Counted from the first letter of the stretch, positions 1 to 8,114 are shown. The stretch is 64,000 bases of DNA from JACVRW01 sp963734025 (GCA_963734025.1 CAVTFR010000004.1:62001-126000), one strand, 5' to 3'. Notes: generated by a model not told the origin, from the sequence alone. Program-made: numbers and translations.

Positions 1-275
1 GCAAGGTCGCCTACCTCGAGGACGCGTGTCACCTCGAGATCGAGCTCGCCCTTCATCGAGATGAAGCCGTTCAGGGCTTCGCGCACGCCGGGTGCGCCGT
101 GGGCGAGGCTCCCAGGCTCAGTTGCGAACGCTGCCTCGCTCTCGTAGAGCGGCATCAGGCTGTCGAGATCCCCGGAGTTGATTCCGGTGACGATCGATTC
201 GAGCACCCGCTCGGGCGTAGCAGTGGACATGCCGTCCTGCTCTCGGCGGGGTGCGACCTCTACATCTAGCGCCAT
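1..275 (-). CDS. SnoaL/NTF2-like protein (3' end outside window)
   Basis: Only the first 91 codons are present; the gene runs off the left edge. The start at 275 is supported by an AAAGGAG ribosome-binding site about 8 nt upstream; an internal ATG at 230 lacks one. The visible protein has the SnoaL/DUF4440 pattern: a helix with RVLESIVTGINSGDLDSLM followed by a PLYESEAAF strand and a later GVREALNGF segment. Such proteins are small cone-shaped folds used as cyclases, isomerases or ligand binders, and the substrate cannot be told. It is divergent from a TetR gene starting 86 nt away, so that regulator may control it. Confidence 0.75.
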   Translation of the reverse strand, partial: MALDVEVAPRREQDGMSTATPERVLESIVTGINSGDLDSLMPLYESEAAFATEPGSLAHGAPGVREALNGFISMKGELDLEVTRVLEVGDL

Positions 276-361
276 CTGTGATCTCCTTTCGATACACAGC
301 AGTGAGTTACGGAAAGGCGACAATACGTCTGTCGCGGCGATCTGTCAAGATTGAGGACACG

Positions 362-1033
362 ATGATGAGTCGCGAAATTCCGCCGAGGCGCAAGTACGAG
401 CTGAAGAAGCGCGCCGAGCAGATGGCCGAGACGCACCTGCGGATCACCGAAGCGGCGATCGAACTGCACGGAACTGTCGGGCCGTCCCGCACGACGCTCA
501 GCGCGGTCGCCGAGCGGGCAGGCGTGGAGCGCCGCACCCTCTACCGCCACTTTCCCACCGAAGCCGCCCTGTTTGCGGCTTGCTCAACGCACTACTTCAC
601 CGCCAACCCGTGGCCCGATCTCGCCAGCTGGCGCGCCATTCGCGATCCGCAGCAGCGACTCGAGCGAGCCCTCGACGAGCTCTACGCCTACTACGAACGC
701 ACCGAGCCGATGCTCACCAACGTGCTCCGCGACGCCGAACTCGTCGACTTCGCCCGCGACGCCGTGGCCCCACTGCACGCCTACCTCGAAGAAGCCGCCG
801 AGATCCTCAGCACTGGCCGGCAAGCCCGCGGTCGAAGACGGCAACTCCTCAAGGGAGCACTGCGCCACGCCCTCGCCTTCTCAACCTGGCGCTCACTCTC
901 GACAAACGGCATCGGGCGATCAGATGCGGCGAAGCTCAACACCGCACTCATCGCAGCCGCCGACGGCGATCGCCGAAACACCCACCCCCGATCCTCAGCG
1001 CCGGGCCGGTCAGCAGGCCGGAAGACCGTTTGA
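362..1033 (+). CDS. TetR/AcrR family transcriptional regulator
   Basis: This is a 223-residue one-component repressor. The N-terminal helix-turn-helix is clear (LSAVAERAGVERRTLYRHF), preceded by the usual RITEAAIELHG helix. The C-terminal part is an all-helical ligand-binding domain with no recognisable ligand signature, and the extreme C-terminus is basic and disordered-looking. Start choice: two adjacent ATGs (362 and 365). The reading frame stays open further upstream, but that part overlaps the divergent gene and looks non-coding. It probably controls the divergent SnoaL-like gene whose start lies 86 nt upstream. The following 155 bp (to 1188) hold nothing I can support. Confidence 0.85.
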   Translation: MMSREIPPRRKYELKKRAEQMAETHLRITEAAIELHGTVGPSRTTLSAVAERAGVERRTLYRHFPTEAALFAACSTHYFTANPWPDLASWRAIRDPQQRLERALDELYAYYERTEPMLTNVLRDAELVDFARDAVAPLHAYLEEAAEILSTGRQARGRRRQLLKGALRHALAFSTWRSLSTNGIGRSDAAKLNTALIAAADGDRRNTHPRSSAPGRSAGRKTV

Positions 1034-1188
1034 GCAGAGCACCACCCGTCAAGATGCTGGGCGCCGACTAGGAGGACGGGCGGATCACCTTCGCCTTTGC
1101 GTGAAGCGAGGCGCCCGCCCAGACGCCTGGGTTGGACGAACGACAGAAGCATTACGTCCATTCACCACCTAGGGTCGCTCTTCGCACT

Positions 1189-2175
1189 TCAGCCCACGGC
1201 GGTGGCGAATAGCGCTCGGTCCTGCTCGCCTGCGCTTCTCCTGATCGCGCCGGGCGAGACGCCGATGACACGCTTGAAGGCGCGGCTGAAGGCCGCCTCG
1301 GATCGGTAGCCGAGCCGGTCGGCGAGCTGGCCGATCGTCGCGCCCTCGTCGTTCAGCGCAGCGACCGCGACGTGCATGCGCCAGCGGACGACGTAGCTCA
1401 TCACCGGCTCGCCGACGAGCTCGGTGAAGCGGGCGGCGAAGGCCGAGCGCGACATCGCCAGCTCATGCGCCAGGGAGGCCACGGTCCAGTGCCGAGCGGG
1501 GTCGCGGTGGATGTGTGAGATGGCGCGGCCGATCTGGGGGTCCTGGAGCGCTCCCAGCCAGCCCCTCCGCGCGGCCGGATCGCTCTCCATCCAGGCCCGG
1601 ATCGCCTGGATCACGAGGATGTCCCCGAGGCGCGTGATCACGGCCTCGCCGCCGGGCCGGAGCTCGGCGGCCTCGGAGGCCATCAGCCGCAGCACGTTCT
1701 GCATCCAGTCCAGCCGGGGCGAGCTGGAAGCCTCGATCTGGACCGTACTCGGCAGGATCTCGATGAGGTTGCCGGCGGCAGGGTGCGCGAACCGCACGGC
1801 CCCGCAGATCAGGCTTGTGGGCGCGCCACCCTCGCCGTGGCGAAGGATCTCGTAGCGATCGCTGACGGCCTCACGCTCGAGGTCGAGAATCCCCGGCGCA
1901 GGAGCTCCCGGTTCGCTGCACAGGACGTGGCCGTCCCCGTGCGGCACCAGCGCGAGATCGCCCAGCTGGATCCAGCCCCGCTCCTCCTCCCCGGTCTCGA
2001 GCCAGAGCCGGCCCGAGGTGACCACGTGGAACCAGAGGTATCCCGGCGTCGGCGGGATGGTGAGTCCCCAGGGTGCGGTGAGTTCGGAGCGGCAGTAGTA
2101 CGCGCCGTCCATCCGCAGGAAATGCAGTGCCTCGCCGAGGGGGTCCGACGGCGGGAAGGGGTCCGGAGCTTCCAT
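1189..2175 (-). CDS. AraC family regulator with N-terminal cupin domain
   Basis: A 328-residue protein of the AraC/cupin type. Residues about 1-190 form a cupin-like sensor (LGDLALVPHGDGHVL lies in the second cupin motif region). The last about 100 residues carry two helix-turn-helix motifs: SLAHELAMSRSAFAARF and IGQLADRLGYRSEAAFSRAF, followed by the family's G-V-S-P-G ending. I start at the ATG giving MEAPDPF; upstream in-frame codons belong to the intergenic region. It is divergent from the cupin/NmrA-remnant pair (start 2319). In this family the usual target is a neighbouring oxidoreductase or cupin gene, so control of the divergent unit is likely (inference). Confidence 0.88.
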   Translation of the reverse strand: MEAPDPFPPSDPLGEALHFLRMDGAYYCRSELTAPWGLTIPPTPGYLWFHVVTSGRLWLETGEEERGWIQLGDLALVPHGDGHVLCSEPGAPAPGILDLEREAVSDRYEILRHGEGGAPTSLICGAVRFAHPAAGNLIEILPSTVQIEASSSPRLDWMQNVLRLMASEAAELRPGGEAVITRLGDILVIQAIRAWMESDPAARRGWLGALQDPQIGRAISHIHRDPARHWTVASLAHELAMSRSAFAARFTELVGEPVMSYVVRWRMHVAVAALNDEGATIGQLADRLGYRSEAAFSRAFKRVIGVSPGAIRRSAGEQDRALFATAVG

Positions 2176-2318
2176 GAGAGCAAGTATGGGCGGTTGTGCC
2201 CGAACCGTCCAGTCCCGTGGACGATTGAGCATGTTCAGACGCCTCTTAGTCATAGACAGTCCTGCATACGGGCGCAAGACTGGACGCTCTGCATTTGAAC
2301 GACGAGATCGGAGCGACT

Positions 2319-2888
2319 ATGGCTTACAGAGGACAGACCCTCGAGAACCCGGCAAGCGGAGAGCGGATCACGTTCCACGAGACGTCGGCGACCACGCGCG
2401 GCGAGCTGCTCGCGATCGACCTTCAGCTTCCCGCCGGCCGGCGGGTCCCGGGTGGCCAGCACATCCACCCGAAGCAGGAGGAGCGCTTCGAGGTCGTCGA
2501 GGGCACTATGCGCTTCAAGCTGGGACGCAAGCGGGTCGTCGCGGGGCCCGGCGAAGTGGTCGTCGTCCCCCCTGGCCAGAAGCACGACTTCGCGAATGTC
2601 GGCGACGGTGATGCGCTCGTCCGCGTCGAGGTGCTCCCGGCACTGAGGATGGAGCAGCTCTTCGAGAGCGCCGTCGGTCTCGCCGAGCAGGGCCGCACGT
2701 TCCTGGGCGGCATCCCGAGGCCGCTCGACCTGGCGCTGTTCACCCAGGAGTTCGAGGACGAGGTGCAGGGGGCGTTCCCACCCCGCTGGCTGCAGCGCAT
2801 CGTTCTCGCACCGCTGGCCTGGCTTGCCAGGCGCCGCGGTCGCGCAGTCGCGACAACACCACAGCGGCCCGCGGACGTCCGAGCATGA
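2319..2888 (+). CDS. cupin domain protein
   Basis: A 189-residue protein with one clear cupin barrel. The metal-binding motif 1 is visible as GQHIHPKQEERFEVVEG (two His and a Glu) and motif 2 as PPGQKHDFANVGD (second-motif His). The C-terminal 70 residues are helical with an amphipathic WLQRIVLAPLAWLARRR stretch that may touch the membrane. The ATG at 2319 has GGAG 5 nt upstream and is preferred to a TTG at 2295. Its stop overlaps the start of the next gene (ATGA at 2885-2888), so the two were once translationally coupled. Substrate unknown; probably regulated by the divergent AraC protein. Confidence 0.85.
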   Translation: MAYRGQTLENPASGERITFHETSATTRGELLAIDLQLPAGRRVPGGQHIHPKQEERFEVVEGTMRFKLGRKRVVAGPGEVVVVPPGQKHDFANVGDGDALVRVEVLPALRMEQLFESAVGLAEQGRTFLGGIPRPLDLALFTQEFEDEVQGAFPPRWLQRIVLAPLAWLARRRGRAVATTPQRPADVRA

Positions 2889-3135
2889 ATCGGCGCACGA
2901 GACAAGCACCCACGCTGGTACTCGGCGGCACCGGCAAGACCGGCCGCAGGGCGTTCCGAGCGAGGTCGTCGAGATGCTGACCTTCATCTTCGGTGGAGGT
3001 CCTCGACGGCCGCAACGCCCGCCTGCCGACGGCGTTCAGCGCGCCCTCGGCTGCGAGCCGCGGGACTTCAGCGACTACGCACGCGACGCGGCTGCCACCG
3101 GCATCTGGCACCCGACGGCCACCCGGGCCGCCTGA
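2885..3135 (+). pseudogene. remnant of NmrA-like NAD(P)-binding oxidoreductase
   Basis: The start overlaps the cupin stop (ATGA). The first 22 codons give a textbook Rossmann N-terminus (APTLVLGGTGKTGRR). The frame then runs into unrelated codons and stops at 2978-2980. A second frame contains the C-terminal signature of the same family: VPSEVVEMLTFIFG, and further on DGVQRALGCEPRDFSDYARD and ATGIWHP. A piece between them, EVLDGRNARL, reads in the first frame again. The ends of one gene are therefore present, with about 600 nt of the middle deleted (inferred from the usual 270-290 residue length) and at least two further frame changes. No functional product is expected. Confidence 0.7.
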
Positions 3136-3190
3136 GGTCATCCGGATCCAGACACCAACAACCGCCTCCAGGGGGCGGAAGGAGACCGAC

Positions 3191-3808
3191 ATGGCCGGCA
3201 ACACCACCACTGGCAAACCCCCAACGGACATCGAGAACGGATGGACCGGGACGACACACAACAAGCGCTCGACGGGCGCCGACCGCAACGCGGACATCGT
3301 GCTGGGCGCGGCCGTGATCGCCATGGGCCTACTGGCGGGGCTCTTCTACGCCTTCGACGTCGCGGTCATGCCGGCCCTGACCGCGGCCGACGACCGCACG
3401 CTCGTCGATGCGATGCAAAAGATGATCGACCTTCCGGCCTTCCCCTTGACCTTGCTCGCTGCTCCGACGCTCGCCGCCGTCGCCCTCGTTCAGGCGCGTC
3501 GCTCCGGCTCGCCCAAGACCGCAGGCTGGATCGTCGCCGGCCTCGCCTTCTACACGGTGACGGTCGTCATCACCTTCGCAGTCCATCTCCCGCTCAACGA
3601 AGACCTCAAGCAGGCGGGTGACCCCGCCCGCATCGAGAATCTGGCCGCTGTGCGCGACGACTTCGCGACCCCCTGGGTCGCCTGGAACATCGTCCGGACG
3701 CTGGCACTGACGGCGGCATTCGGCTGCCTGGTCTGGGCACTCGTCCTCCGCGGACGTATGGGGCGAGCGAAGCAGCAACAACGAACCGACGGTCGTGTGC
3801 ACGGCTAA
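3191..3808 (+). CDS. DUF1772 family membrane protein
   Basis: 205 residues with four predicted membrane helices: about 35-57, 80-105, 115-140 and 175-198. The pattern fits DUF1772 (anthrone-oxygenase-like). A family-typical LAGLFYAFDVAVMPAL lies in helix 1 and LPLNEDL follows helix 3. In bacteria the family's reaction is unproven. The start at 3191 has a GGAAGGAG site 8 nt upstream, which rules out the longer frame beginning at 2993. That region is the NmrA remnant. It follows the remnant by 55 nt and may share the upstream transcript. It converges with arsM; the 100 nt between them show no convincing terminator. Confidence 0.8.
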   Translation: MAGNTTTGKPPTDIENGWTGTTHNKRSTGADRNADIVLGAAVIAMGLLAGLFYAFDVAVMPALTAADDRTLVDAMQKMIDLPAFPLTLLAAPTLAAVALVQARRSGSPKTAGWIVAGLAFYTVTVVITFAVHLPLNEDLKQAGDPARIENLAAVRDDFATPWVAWNIVRTLALTAAFGCLVWALVLRGRMGRAKQQQRTDGRVHG

Positions 3809-3908
3809 GGGCTCGGGCTACGTCCAAAGCGCCAGGGCCTGCCGCCTCATCCGGCGGGGCGGGCTTGATCTGAACAGCGCGGTCCCGCCGGCCGCAGCGT
3901 CGGCGCGG

Positions 3909-4679
3909 CTACGCAGGCTTGCGTGCGCGTACGATCGCCGAGCCGGCGTGCTCGTGCACGCGGTGGGTCTCGTTTATCTCGATCTCGGTCAGGCCGGCGG
4001 CGGCGAGGGCCTGCTCGAACTGCGTGCGGGTAAGCGCGCCGGCGACGCAGCCGGTCCATTGCTGCATGTCGGCGCGCGTAGCTTCGGCCATGTCGGCGTC
4101 GGCGATCACGTCTGAGACGGCGAAGCGCCCGCCGGGGCGCAGCACGCGTGCCACCTCGCGGAGTACTTCGCCCTTGTCCGCCGACAGATTGATCACGCAG
4201 TTGGAGATGACCACGTCCACGCAGCTATCGGGAAGCGGGATGTCCTCGATGTAGCCCTTGACGAATTCGACGTTCTCGATGCCGGCTTCGGCGGCGTTGG
4301 CCCGAGCGAGGTCCAGCATCTCGTCGGTCATGTCGAGCCCGATCACCCTCCCGGTCGGCGCGACACGGCGGGCGGAGATGAGCACGTCGGCGCCGGCGCC
4401 CGAGCCGAGGTCGAGCACAGTCTCGCCCCCGTGCAGGTCGGCGACAGCCGTGGGGACGCCGCACCCGAGCGAGGCGTCGACCGCTGCCTTCAGAGTGGGG
4501 TCACCGGCGTCGTCGTAGAGGGTTGCGCCGAACACCTCGTTGCCGTGCAGGTCGACGGTGGTGCGGCCGCAGCCGGCGGTGTCGGTAGGGCTGCCGCAAC
4601 AACCGCTGCTGGAAGTAGCGGCTGCGGCGTAGCGTTCGCGGACGCGCTCGCGGATATCGGTGTCGGTCAGCTCAGCCAC
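3909..4679 (-). CDS. arsM: arsenite methyltransferase ArsM
   Basis: 256 residues, the usual length for bacterial ArsM. It converts arsenite to methylated arsenicals using S-adenosylmethionine. The SAM-binding glycine motif is at about 88-97 (VLDLGSGAGA). The three As(III)-binding cysteines of the family are visible as C73 (ASLGCGVP), C161 (ISNCVINLS) and C211 (QWTGCVAG). Extra N-terminal cysteines (SSGCCGS, AGCGRT) may also bind metalloid. The gene starts inside the 3' end of arsR (13-nt overlap), so the two form a coupled arsR-arsM operon under ArsR control. The cysteine set and operon make the identification firm. Confidence 0.95.
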   Translation of the reverse strand: MAELTDTDIRERVRERYAAAATSSSGCCGSPTDTAGCGRTTVDLHGNEVFGATLYDDAGDPTLKAAVDASLGCGVPTAVADLHGGETVLDLGSGAGADVLISARRVAPTGRVIGLDMTDEMLDLARANAAEAGIENVEFVKGYIEDIPLPDSCVDVVISNCVINLSADKGEVLREVARVLRPGGRFAVSDVIADADMAEATRADMQQWTGCVAGALTRTQFEQALAAAGLTEIEINETHRVHEHAGSAIVRARKPA

Positions 4680-5020
4680 GCGGACAGTTCCTCCAGCGAG
4701 TCAGGAATCACGTAGTAGTAGGCCCACAGCCCGCGCCGCTCGCTCGCGACGAGCCCGGCGTCGCGCAGCACCTTGAGATGGTGCGACACGGTCGGCTGGG
4801 AGAGGTCGAACAAGGGGACGAGCTCGCAGACGCAGACCTTGCCGGCGTGCTTTCGCAGCACATCGACGAGCTGCAGGCGCACCGGGTCCGCGAGCGCCTT
4901 GGCGATCGCGGCCATGCGCTCAGCGTGCGCGCGCTCGACGTCGGGATAGACGACCGGCTCGCAGCACGGCTCGCCTGCAGGCCGTTTGGTCTTCGGGGCC
5001 AGTTCCAGATCGACAGCCAT
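4667..5020 (-). CDS. arsR: ArsR family arsenic-sensing repressor
   Basis: A 117-residue winged-helix repressor. The recognition helix region is LSQPTVSHHLKVLRDAGLV and the wing is ERRGLWAYYYV. The alpha3 metalloid box appears as KVCVCEL (C63, C65), and an extra pair at C19-C20 (EPCCEP) could give a third thiol ligand, as in As(III)-responsive ArsR proteins. It heads the arsR-arsM operon and is divergent from arsC, 86 nt away. No Shine-Dalgarno sequence is seen before the ATG; the AT-rich putative operator ends 3 nt upstream of it, so the mRNA may be leaderless. Confidence 0.93.
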   Translation of the reverse strand: MAVDLELAPKTKRPAGEPCCEPVVYPDVERAHAERMAAIAKALADPVRLQLVDVLRKHAGKVCVCELVPLFDLSQPTVSHHLKVLRDAGLVASERRGLWAYYYVIPDSLEELSAWLS

Positions 5021-5045
5021 CTATCTACGTATATCGATTGAAGTG
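5021..5045. promoter_or_regulatory. putative ArsR operator / divergent ars promoter
   Basis: An unusually AT-rich island in a GC-rich genome between arsR and arsC. It contains an imperfect inverted repeat of the ArsR type (TCTACGTATATCGAT at 5024-5038). Its position, touching the arsR start and upstream of arsC, suits a single site controlling both directions. Binding is inferred, not shown. Confidence 0.5.
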
Positions 5046-5106
5046 ATGACTGTCAATGAATACTGTCCCGCTGAACAAGACCGCCGAGATGGAAGGGAGC
5101 TGAGCG

Positions 5107-5179
5107 ATGGCCACCCGGATGCGGGATCTGAACGTCGATCTGATCACCCGCGGACATCTCGATCGCGCGGCTTGCCGAG
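5107..5179 (+). other. frameshifted N-terminus of arsC
   Basis: An ATG at 5107 with a GGGAG ribosome-binding site begins MATRMRDLNVDLIT, then runs out of frame. Removing one C from the CCC run at 5147-5149 joins it smoothly to ...ITADISIARLAELRDEF, which continues into the arsC frame that follows. The real gene start is therefore probably 5107, with a one-base insertion (mutation or sequencing error) at 5147-5149. Confidence 0.6.
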
Positions 5180-5767
5180 TTGCGCGATGAGTTCGCCGGG
5201 ACGTTCTCCTCGGAGACCGTCGAGCGCTATATGGTCGAGTCGTTGGAGGCTCTGGGTGGTGCGCGACTGAAGGACTACGTGCCGCTATTCGTGCATCGCT
5301 TCGCGCGTGAGCGGCTACGCGCGCTCGGCCAAGTGGAGGGCACAATCGCCAAGGACGTGCCCGAGGTGCTGTTCGTGTGTGTGCAGAACGCCGGGCGCAG
5401 CCAGATCGCCGCGGCGCTGCTCGACCACTACGGCGCAGGTCGCGTCCATGTGCGATCGGCGGGCAGCGCGCCGGCCGATCAGATCAACCCCGACGTCCTG
5501 ACCGCGATGTCGGAGGTCGGGGTCGACATCAGCAAGGAGTTCCCCAAGCCAATGACGGACGAGGTCGTCCGGGCCGCGGACGCCGTGATCACGATGGGCT
5601 GCGGCGACGCGTGCCCGATCTATCCGGGCAAGCGCTACGAGGACTGGGAGGTGGACGACCCGGCCGGTGCGGACCTGGACGGAGTGCGCCGGATCCGCGA
5701 CGACATCAGCGCGCGCGTGCACGCGCTGCTCGCGGACGTAGCACCGCCGGTGGGTACCGCTCGCTAG
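5180..5767 (+). CDS. arsC: arsenate reductase ArsC, low-molecular-weight phosphatase type
   Basis: It reduces arsenate to arsenite, feeding ArsM or an exporter. The phosphatase loop is VCVQNAGRSQ with nucleophile C67 and R73 (CX5R), and the second motif is ITMGCGDACPIYPGKRYED. The form with an N-terminal three-helix extension (here from ETVERYMVESLEAL) and this motif set is that of actinobacterial mycothiol-linked arsenate reductases; this coupling is inferred. The TTG at 5180 is the first possible start in this frame, but it has no ribosome-binding site and lacks the first family residues, which lie upstream in another frame. If the apparent frameshift is real, a shortened protein or none is made. 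Confidence 0.85.
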   Translation: MRDEFAGTFSSETVERYMVESLEALGGARLKDYVPLFVHRFARERLRALGQVEGTIAKDVPEVLFVCVQNAGRSQIAAALLDHYGAGRVHVRSAGSAPADQINPDVLTAMSEVGVDISKEFPKPMTDEVVRAADAVITMGCGDACPIYPGKRYEDWEVDDPAGADLDGVRRIRDDISARVHALLADVAPPVGTAR

Positions 5768-6032
5768 CCGCTGCGCCGCGCGGACACACTGCCCCTCCGC
5801 CGGCGATGTCCGGGTGGCGACTGTCGTTTCCCGTGCAACTCGGGAGCCGATTACAACCGCTCCTTGACTCGAGGGCGCCACCCGCCAGTGTTCATCCCAC
5901 GACAGGAGGCGGCGGCGACTCGTGCGACAGTCACGCGCACCTGGCAGAAGGCCCGCACCGGAGACGGTCGCGGCGCCGCTCCTCCGCACTCGGCTTCGAC
6001 CAGGTGATCACATCACCGTGAGGTGAATCGAC

Positions 6033-6854
6033 ATGCCCATCGCTCCGCTCGCCAAGCCCTCCTGGCTGTTCGTCCCGCCGCTCGAGCTGCCGCTCACGCT
6101 GCGCATCGAGAACGGCCGCTTCGGCTCGCTGCGCCCGAAGCCGCTGCCGCAGCAGCCGCCGCCGTGCGCGACCACTCAGTTCATCCCGGCCGGCGACCCG
6201 CGCAACCCGACCGGCGGCGACGTCTACGTCGCCAACCAGATCCACGAGGCGGTCGACCTCGCCGCCGCCGCCGGCGATTGCGTGTTCGCCGCCTACAGCG
6301 GGCGGGTGGTCGACGTCGAGGCCGCGGCGGTGACGATCGACCACCATCCGGAAGGCCTCGGGTTCGTCACGAAGTACATCCACATCGACCACATCGCGGT
6401 TGCGCCGGGGGAGTTCGTCCAGAAGGGAATGCCGTTCGCGGCGGTGTCCACAGAGCCGACCGAGCCGCATCTCCATTTCGAGCTGTGGGCCGTGGTCGAC
6501 AACGCTGCGGCGGGCGCGCCCGACTGGCCCGGTGACACCGACCTCGTGCCGCTCGATCCGACGCGTGCGCTCTACGCCTGGGAGCAGCGCACAGTTGCCG
6601 ACGAGGCCTTCGCCGACGGGCCGCTGGCGCCGCAGTCGATCGGGCTCGTGAGCCTGCACACGGTTCCGTTCTTCACCGCGACGTTCGAGACCACCGTCCT
6701 GCACGTGCCCATGTACCACCCGATGACGGCGGACGAACGGCTGGCGATCGACCTGCTGCGGGACGCCTACAGCGGGAACGTCGACGTGACGCTGCGCACG
6801 CGCTCCTCCCCGTTCTGGGGCGTCGACGTCGTCACCCAAGTCCAGCTCGCGTAG
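6033..6854 (+). CDS. M23 family metallopeptidase-like protein
   Basis: 273 residues. The LytM/M23 zinc site is present: H71 and D75 in IHEAVDLAA, and the HLH motif H146-L-H148 (EPHLHFELW), with H117/H120 (YIHIDH) between. M23 enzymes cut peptide cross-links of peptidoglycan. No signal peptide or membrane helix is visible, which is unusual for a wall enzyme. The last 110 residues are an extra domain that I do not recognise. An AGGTGA site precedes the ATG. The 265 bp upstream (5768-6032) contain no gene I can support, only a weak TTGACT promoter-like box near 5864. Confidence 0.8.
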   Translation: MPIAPLAKPSWLFVPPLELPLTLRIENGRFGSLRPKPLPQQPPPCATTQFIPAGDPRNPTGGDVYVANQIHEAVDLAAAAGDCVFAAYSGRVVDVEAAAVTIDHHPEGLGFVTKYIHIDHIAVAPGEFVQKGMPFAAVSTEPTEPHLHFELWAVVDNAAAGAPDWPGDTDLVPLDPTRALYAWEQRTVADEAFADGPLAPQSIGLVSLHTVPFFTATFETTVLHVPMYHPMTADERLAIDLLRDAYSGNVDVTLRTRSSPFWGVDVVTQVQLA

Positions 6855-7001
6855 ACGCATACCGGAGCGCGGCGAACCCGAGATTGCCCGATCGTCGACC
6901 TGGGCAGGAGGCGGGCGGGTGTCAGACTCCGGCCGTGTGTACGGATGCCGTTAGGGGCGATCCTGCCGCCGAGCCCGCCGCCACCTGAACGACGCCCGGT
7001 C

Positions 7002-7250
7002 TCAGCTTGCCGGCGACGTTCCGCCCGACGTCGAGTCCTGCAGGTGCGTCGACCAGCGCTCCTCGATCCGCCCAAGCCGCCAGACCAAGAACGCGATCAC
7101 CCACGTGGCGATGAACATGGCGATGATCACGAACCCGAGGAAGCCGAGGTCGACGTTCTCGAACCAGTTCCAGAAGGATCCCGAGAGGTCGAGTTCCGAG
7201 CTGATGAGTCCGCCGACCTCGATCGTGCCGATCACCGGCGCGCCGGGCGC
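7002..7250 (-). pseudogene. C-terminal fragment of a NiCoT nickel/cobalt transporter
   Basis: The frame contains PVIGTIEVGGLISSEL, then FWNWFENVDL, a membrane helix (LGFVIIAMFIATWVIAFLVW) and RLGRIEERW. This order matches the last two segments of HoxN/NixA-type transporters, whose full length is about 330-370 residues. Upstream codons to 7355 show no such similarity, and none of the family's HX4DH metal motif is present. It is read as the 3' relic of a deleted transporter gene. The neighbouring 6855-7001 stretch holds nothing recognisable. Confidence 0.6.
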
Positions 7251-7356
7251 GCCAGCACGTACGCCGCACGTGGTACGTCGAAGAGTCACCCGGTGACCGA
7301 CGACACGCCGACCGGGCTGGCCCACCATCCCCTGGGACACCGAACGGAGGTACATC

Positions 7357-7449
7357 GTGAAGCCCCGTCACTTCCTCAGCCGGCTCGCTGTGACCGGCGC
7401 GACGGCGATCGTGCCCGCCGGGTGTAACCCGCCCGATGCGCAACCGTGA
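7357..7449 (+). CDS. 30-residue lipoprotein-like leader peptide
   Basis: A short frame with a strong CGGAGG site 6 nt before its GTG. The peptide has a positive N-terminus, a weak hydrophobic run and a possible lipobox (VPAGC), then seven residues and a stop. The stop TGA overlaps the ATG of the sigma-factor gene (TGATG), which itself lacks a good ribosome-binding site. It may therefore be a translational-coupling leader or the truncated signal peptide of a lost lipoprotein. Expression is not shown. Confidence 0.4.
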   Translation: MKPRHFLSRLAVTGATAIVPAGCNPPDAQP

Positions 7450-8114
7450 TGTCAGTCCACCGAGGGGGTCACGGCAACCAACCGAGGCGAAGGGTTCCGG
7501 ATCCCGACTCTGATCGGTGGGTCAAACAGCTGCGATGTGGACATCCGCGTCGTGATGAGGCGGTGGCCAAGCTCCGCGACGTACTGCTGCGCGTCGCCTA
7601 CCACGAGCTCTCGCGCCGGCGGGGTCAGCTGGCGTCGATCAGGGGAGCCGAGTTCGACGACCTCGCCCAGCAGGCCGCGAATGACGCGCTGATGAACATC
7701 CTCAACAGGCTCGACGACTTCCGAGGCTGGAGCCGCTTCACCACATGGGCCTACAAGTTCGTGATGTTCGAGGTCTCCGGGAAGGTGGCACGCCACACCT
7801 GGCACCGACAGCCCCCCAGCCGCGAGGAGCTTGTGTTCGAGCAGTTGCCCGACCCGCTGGCGCCCGACGCCGCCGAGCGGCTCGAGCAGCGAGAACAGCT
7901 CAAGGCGTTGTCTGCCGCGATCGGCGAGCTGACCGATCGAGAGCGCGAGGTGTTCGTCGCGATCGCGCTCAACGAGGTCGCGATCGACGTGCTCGCGATC
8001 CGGCTCGGCACCAACCGCAACGCGCTCTACAAGAACCTGTTCGACGCCAGGCGTAACCTGCGTGCCAGCATGGTCGCCGCCGGACATCCTGTGCTCGAGA
8101 AGGACGCCGCCTGA
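7449..8114 (+). CDS. ECF-type RNA polymerase sigma factor
   Basis: 221 residues. Region 2 is visible as FDDLAQQAANDALMNIL followed by FRGWSRFTTWAYKFVMFEV, the -10 recognition part. Region 4 is LTDREREVFVAIAL with the recognition helix LGTNRNALYKNLFDARRNL. There is no region 1 or 3, as expected for ECF sigmas. It is coupled upstream to a 30-codon leader and downstream to a zinc-finger anti-sigma gene (TGATGA overlap), so its activity is probably released by an envelope or redox signal. The target promoter is unknown. Confidence 0.88.
   Translation: MSVHRGGHGNQPRRRVPDPDSDRWVKQLRCGHPRRDEAVAKLRDVLLRVAYHELSRRRGQLASIRGAEFDDLAQQAANDALMNILNRLDDFRGWSRFTTWAYKFVMFEVSGKVARHTWHRQPPSREELVFEQLPDPLAPDAAERLEQREQLKALSAAIGELTDREREVFVAIALNEVAIDVLAIRLGTNRNALYKNLFDARRNLRASMVAAGHPVLEKDAA

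Noticed and set aside
1097..1309. 70-residue + strand frame after the TetR gene
   Set aside because: Crosses into the AraC gene antisense; no ribosome-binding site.
5768..6032. Possible small gene between arsC and the M23 gene
   Set aside because: Frames are Arg-rich without start signal or conserved pattern; only a weak TTGACT box seen.
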